A stretch of DNA of 64,000 nucleotides from Geodermatophilus sabuli (GTDB lineage Bacteria > Actinomycetota > Actinomycetes > Mycobacteriales > Geodermatophilaceae). The notes under the pieces were generated by a model that was given only the letters and a program-made list of their open reading frames with translations, was not told the DNA's origin and searched no databases. The stretch spans positions 1-64,000 of the forward strand of contig NZ_JAAGWF010000010.1 in NCBI RefSeq assembly GCF_010686765.1. Direction: 5' to 3'. Made by a program: the position numbers and the translations under genes. Shown here piece by piece: positions 61,618 through 64,000 of the stretch (its first letter is position 1; the number at the start of each line of letters is the position of its first letter).

Positions 61618-62538
61618 TCAGGACGACGACCGCAGCGCCCCGATCCACCACTCGACGGCCGGCACCGACGGCTCGAACGGCGGCCAGTCGTTGAGCACCC
61701 CCAACAGCTGCCAGTAGCGCTCCACGCGGGCGTCGGTGAAGGTGGCCAACCGGTCGGCGAGTGCGGCCCGCCGGCGCCGGTCGGCGGGTGCGCCGTCGCC
61801 CAGCAGCTCGGCGACCAGCGCCTCGGCGGCGGGCGTGCCCGGCGCGATGCGCTCGGCCACCGCCCGCCGTCCCAGGGTCACCATCCGGCCGGCGTCCGCG
61901 TCGAGGGTGTCGGGATCCTCGGGGGTGGCACCGGCGCCTGCGACGGCCATCTCCCGGACCCGGCCGGCGAACGACGGGTCGGCGACCAGCTGCGCCAGCT
62001 CCAGCCAGGCACCGACCTGCGCGGGCGTCGGGTCCTCGGGCAGCTCGGCGGGCAGCGATCGCATGCCGTCGGCGATGCCCGCGCCGGGTGCGTCGGCGGG
62101 GACGCCGGCGAACGCCCGCTCCACGAAGTCGTCGATCAGCTGCTGCCGCTGGCGGGCGGACAGCGCGGCCAGGTCGTGCACGATCCTCATCTCCTCCGGG
62201 GTGGTGCCGGCTGTGGCCAGGAAGCGCAGCAGGGTGCGGCGCAGACGCAGCAGCCGGATCTCGGCGTCCAGGGCCCGGACGTGCTCGGCGGCCACCTCCG
62301 CCACCGTCCGCCGCCGGGCCAGCAGCTCCCGGATCGCCGGCAGTCCCAGCCCCAGCTCGCGCAGCGTGCGCACCAGGTCGAGCTGCGCCACCGCGTCCGC
62401 GTCGTAGAGCCGGTAGCCCCCCGTGGAGCGCTCGGGCGGCTCGACCAGGCCCTCGTCGGACCAGAACCGCACGGTGCGGACCGGCACGCCGAGACGGTCG
62501 GCCAGCTGCCCGATGGTGAGCGGTGCGGAGTCGGTCAC
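61618..62538 (-). CDS. MerR family transcriptional regulator
   Basis: The 306-residue regulator has an N-terminal MerR winged helix (LTIGQLADRLGVPVRTVRFW, then GYRLYDADAVAQLDLVRTL), a coiled-coil region (RALDAEIRLLRLRRTLLRFL) and a long helical C-terminus of about 180 residues that probably binds a hydrophobic ligand. The GTG lies seven bases after a -10 element, so the message should be leaderless. It is divergent from malQ with 103 bp between; autoregulation is likely from the palindrome at 62553-62573. Confidence 0.9.
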   Translation of the reverse strand: MTDSAPLTIGQLADRLGVPVRTVRFWSDEGLVEPPERSTGGYRLYDADAVAQLDLVRTLRELGLGLPAIRELLARRRTVAEVAAEHVRALDAEIRLLRLRRTLLRFLATAGTTPEEMRIVHDLAALSARQRQQLIDDFVERAFAGVPADAPGAGIADGMRSLPAELPEDPTPAQVGAWLELAQLVADPSFAGRVREMAVAGAGATPEDPDTLDADAGRMVTLGRRAVAERIAPGTPAAEALVAELLGDGAPADRRRRAALADRLATFTDARVERYWQLLGVLNDWPPFEPSVPAVEWWIGALRSSS

Positions 62539-62545
62539 GACGGCG

Positions 62546-62576
62546 ACGATGCACCCTCCATCGGGTGGAGGGTCAA
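62546..62576 (-). promoter_or_regulatory. MerR-type promoter with 19-bp spacer and palindromic operator
   Basis: -35 TTGACC (62576-62571) and -10 CATCGT (62551-62546) are separated by 19 bp, the over-long spacing MerR regulators correct by DNA distortion. The inverted repeat ACCCTCCA (62553-62560) and TGGAGGGT (62566-62573) with a 5-bp centre fills the spacer. The MerR gene start is seven bases after the -10. Confidence 0.75.
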
Positions 62577-62641
62577 GGAGGAGACCGGCACCACGTCGGG
62601 CTTGCAGTGCGCGGCGGCCCACCCGTGGGGAGTATCGGGGA

Positions 62642-64000
62642 GTGACACGCACCCCTCCCACCGACGAATGGGGCATCGACGCCAGCTGGCTCGACGCCCT
62701 CGACGAGGAACACCAGGTCGACCAGGCCACCATCGACAGGCTGCGGGAGGTGATCGGCACACCGCCGGCCGACCTCGAGGAGCGTGCTCCCATCGTCGCC
62801 CGGCCCGGCGACGCCCTCGAGGTCGACTCCGCCGAGGTCACCTGCGAGGACGGCTCGGTCGTCACCGTCGACGGCGAGCTGCCCGACGACTTCCCCCTCG
62901 GCTACCACTGGCTGCAGGCGCCCGACGGCCCGCGCCGCCGGCTGGTCGTCTCCCCCGGCCGGTGCTGGCTGCCCGACGACCGCGCCTGGGGCTGGGCGGT
63001 CCAGCTCTACGCCACCCGCAGCCGCGGCAGCTGGGGCATCGGCGACCTCGCCGACCTGCGGGCGGTCCGTGAGATGGCCGCCGAGCAGGGCGCGGGTTTC
63101 GTGCTGATCAACCCGCTGCACGCCGTCGCGCCGACGGCCGGGCAGGAGGCCAGCCCCTACCTGCCGGCCACCCGCCGCTTCCGCAACCCGGTCTACCTGC
63201 GGGTCGAGGAGGTGCCCGGCGCGGACGCCGTGGACCTGGAGCAGGACGCCGGCCGTGCCCTGTCCGAGGGCGACCTCATCGACCGCGACGCGATCTGGGC
63301 CCGCAAGCGGGAGGTGCTGCGCAGGGTCTTCGACGCCACCGGCCGCGACCAGCCCGCCTTCCCCGAGTGGTGGTGGCACCAGGGCCAGTCGTTGCAGGAC
63401 TGGGCCACCTGGTGCGCCCTCGCCGACGCGCACGGACCCGACTGGCACACCTGGCCCGAGGAACTGCGCGACCCGCGCAGCGACGCGGTGGGGACCTTCG
63501 TCGCCGCCCACGAGCGGGAGGTCGCCTTCCACGCCTGGTTGCAGTGGGCGCTGCACCTGCAGCTCGAGCGCGCCACCGAGGGCATGACCGTCATCCAGGA
63601 CCTGCCGATCGGGGTGGCCGGTGGCGGCGCCGACGCCTGGACCTGGCAGGACGCGCTGGCCTCGGGCGCCAGCGTCGGAGCGCCCCCCGACGCGTTCAAC
63701 TCGCAGGGTCAGGACTGGGGCTCGCCGCCGCTGATCCCGTGGCAGCTGCGGGCGGCGGACTACGAGCCGTTCATCCAGTCGATCCGGGCCACGATGGCCG
63801 GCGCCGGCGGCCTGCGGATCGACCACGTCATGGGCCTGTTCCGGCTCTGGTGGGTGCCCAGCGACGGCTCGGCCGCCGACGGCGCCTACGTCCGCTACCC
63901 GGCGGAGGACCTGCTCGACATCGTCGCCCTGGAGAGCGTCCGGGAGCAGGCGGTCGTCGTCGGCGAGGACCTGGGCACCGTGGAGGACGGCGTCCGCGAG
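62642..64000 (+). CDS. malQ: 4-alpha-glucanotransferase, 5' part
   Basis: This GH77 amylomaltase transfers glucan segments between maltodextrins. The window holds the first 453 codons; the gene runs off the right end. The GH77 landmarks seen are YATRSRGSWGIGDLADLR, NPLHAVAPTAGQEASPY, the DLPIGVA strand, PPDAFNSQGQDWGSPP, the nucleophile aspartate in LRIDHVMGLFRLWWVP and the acid/base region VGEDLGTV. The N-terminal 80-residue domain is of the actinobacterial type. GTG start with GGGG upstream. Together with the GH13 enzyme it points to maltodextrin/trehalose metabolism. Confidence 0.95.
   Translation, partial: MTRTPPTDEWGIDASWLDALDEEHQVDQATIDRLREVIGTPPADLEERAPIVARPGDALEVDSAEVTCEDGSVVTVDGELPDDFPLGYHWLQAPDGPRRRLVVSPGRCWLPDDRAWGWAVQLYATRSRGSWGIGDLADLRAVREMAAEQGAGFVLINPLHAVAPTAGQEASPYLPATRRFRNPVYLRVEEVPGADAVDLEQDAGRALSEGDLIDRDAIWARKREVLRRVFDATGRDQPAFPEWWWHQGQSLQDWATWCALADAHGPDWHTWPEELRDPRSDAVGTFVAAHEREVAFHAWLQWALHLQLERATEGMTVIQDLPIGVAGGGADAWTWQDALASGASVGAPPDAFNSQGQDWGSPPLIPWQLRAADYEPFIQSIRATMAGAGGLRIDHVMGLFRLWWVPSDGSAADGAYVRYPAEDLLDIVALESVREQAVVVGEDLGTVEDGVRE

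Overview
The window is very GC-rich, uses many GTG starts, and packs genes with 4-bp start/stop overlaps. Gene content (NnaR-type HemD/winged-helix regulator, DUF222-HNH protein, DICT-domain signalling protein, arg cluster order argC-J-B-D-F-R-H) points to a high-GC actinobacterium. Geodermatophilaceae (Blastococcus, Modestobacter, Geodermatophilus) is my best guess; this is inference from protein style, not a database match.

Left part (1-24 kb), a translation and arginine backbone on the minus strand. Reading leftwards: infC-rpmI-rplT, an rRNA methyltransferase, pheS-pheT, the arginine operon argC-(small ORF)-argJ-argB-argD-argF-argR-argH, mpg, tyrS, and the promoter and leader of an rRNA operon whose 16S gene lies beyond base 1. 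Accessory genes interrupt this backbone: a light-sensing EAL-DICT-LOV-GGDEF protein with an EamA transporter; and an SDR, an MFS transporter, a diacylglycerol-kinase-like protein, an exporter and an Lrp/AsnC regulator. A 24-bp palindrome in front of argC is a convincing ArgR operator.

Middle part (24-43 kb), nitrate assimilation split by other genes. nnaR-like and narK lie at 26-28.5 kb, and nirD-nirB-nitrate reductase at 37-42 kb. narK and the nitrate reductase gene share the same promoter architecture, five half-sites at 11-bp period resembling GlnR boxes, ending 23-24 bp before the start codon. Between the two halves sit a divergent aromatic-amino-acid-lyase homologue that has lost the MIO-forming triad, its TetR neighbour, a PaaK-like ligase, a thioredoxin-reductase-like flavoprotein with an XRE-cupin regulator, and a SigE-type sigma factor with a membrane-anchored partner. 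A decayed SpoIIE/PP2C phosphatase gene lies just before nnaR.

Right part (43-64 kb), mixed housekeeping and accessory genes: a DGPF/YCII protein with an ECF42-like sigma factor, arfB, an unusually long YidD, homocysteine methyltransferase, a DUF3516-type helicase, two TauE/SafE permeases flanking a GAF-ANTAR protein, a GH13 trehalose-synthase-like enzyme with an LLM oxidoreductase, a DUF222-HNH protein, a second GGDEF-EAL protein, a MerR regulator with a 19-bp-spacer promoter, and the first 453 codons of malQ.

A GC-rich intergenic element occurs three times, each time directly at a gene 3' end, and probably works as a terminator. I found no tRNA, CRISPR array, intact insertion sequence or phage region.
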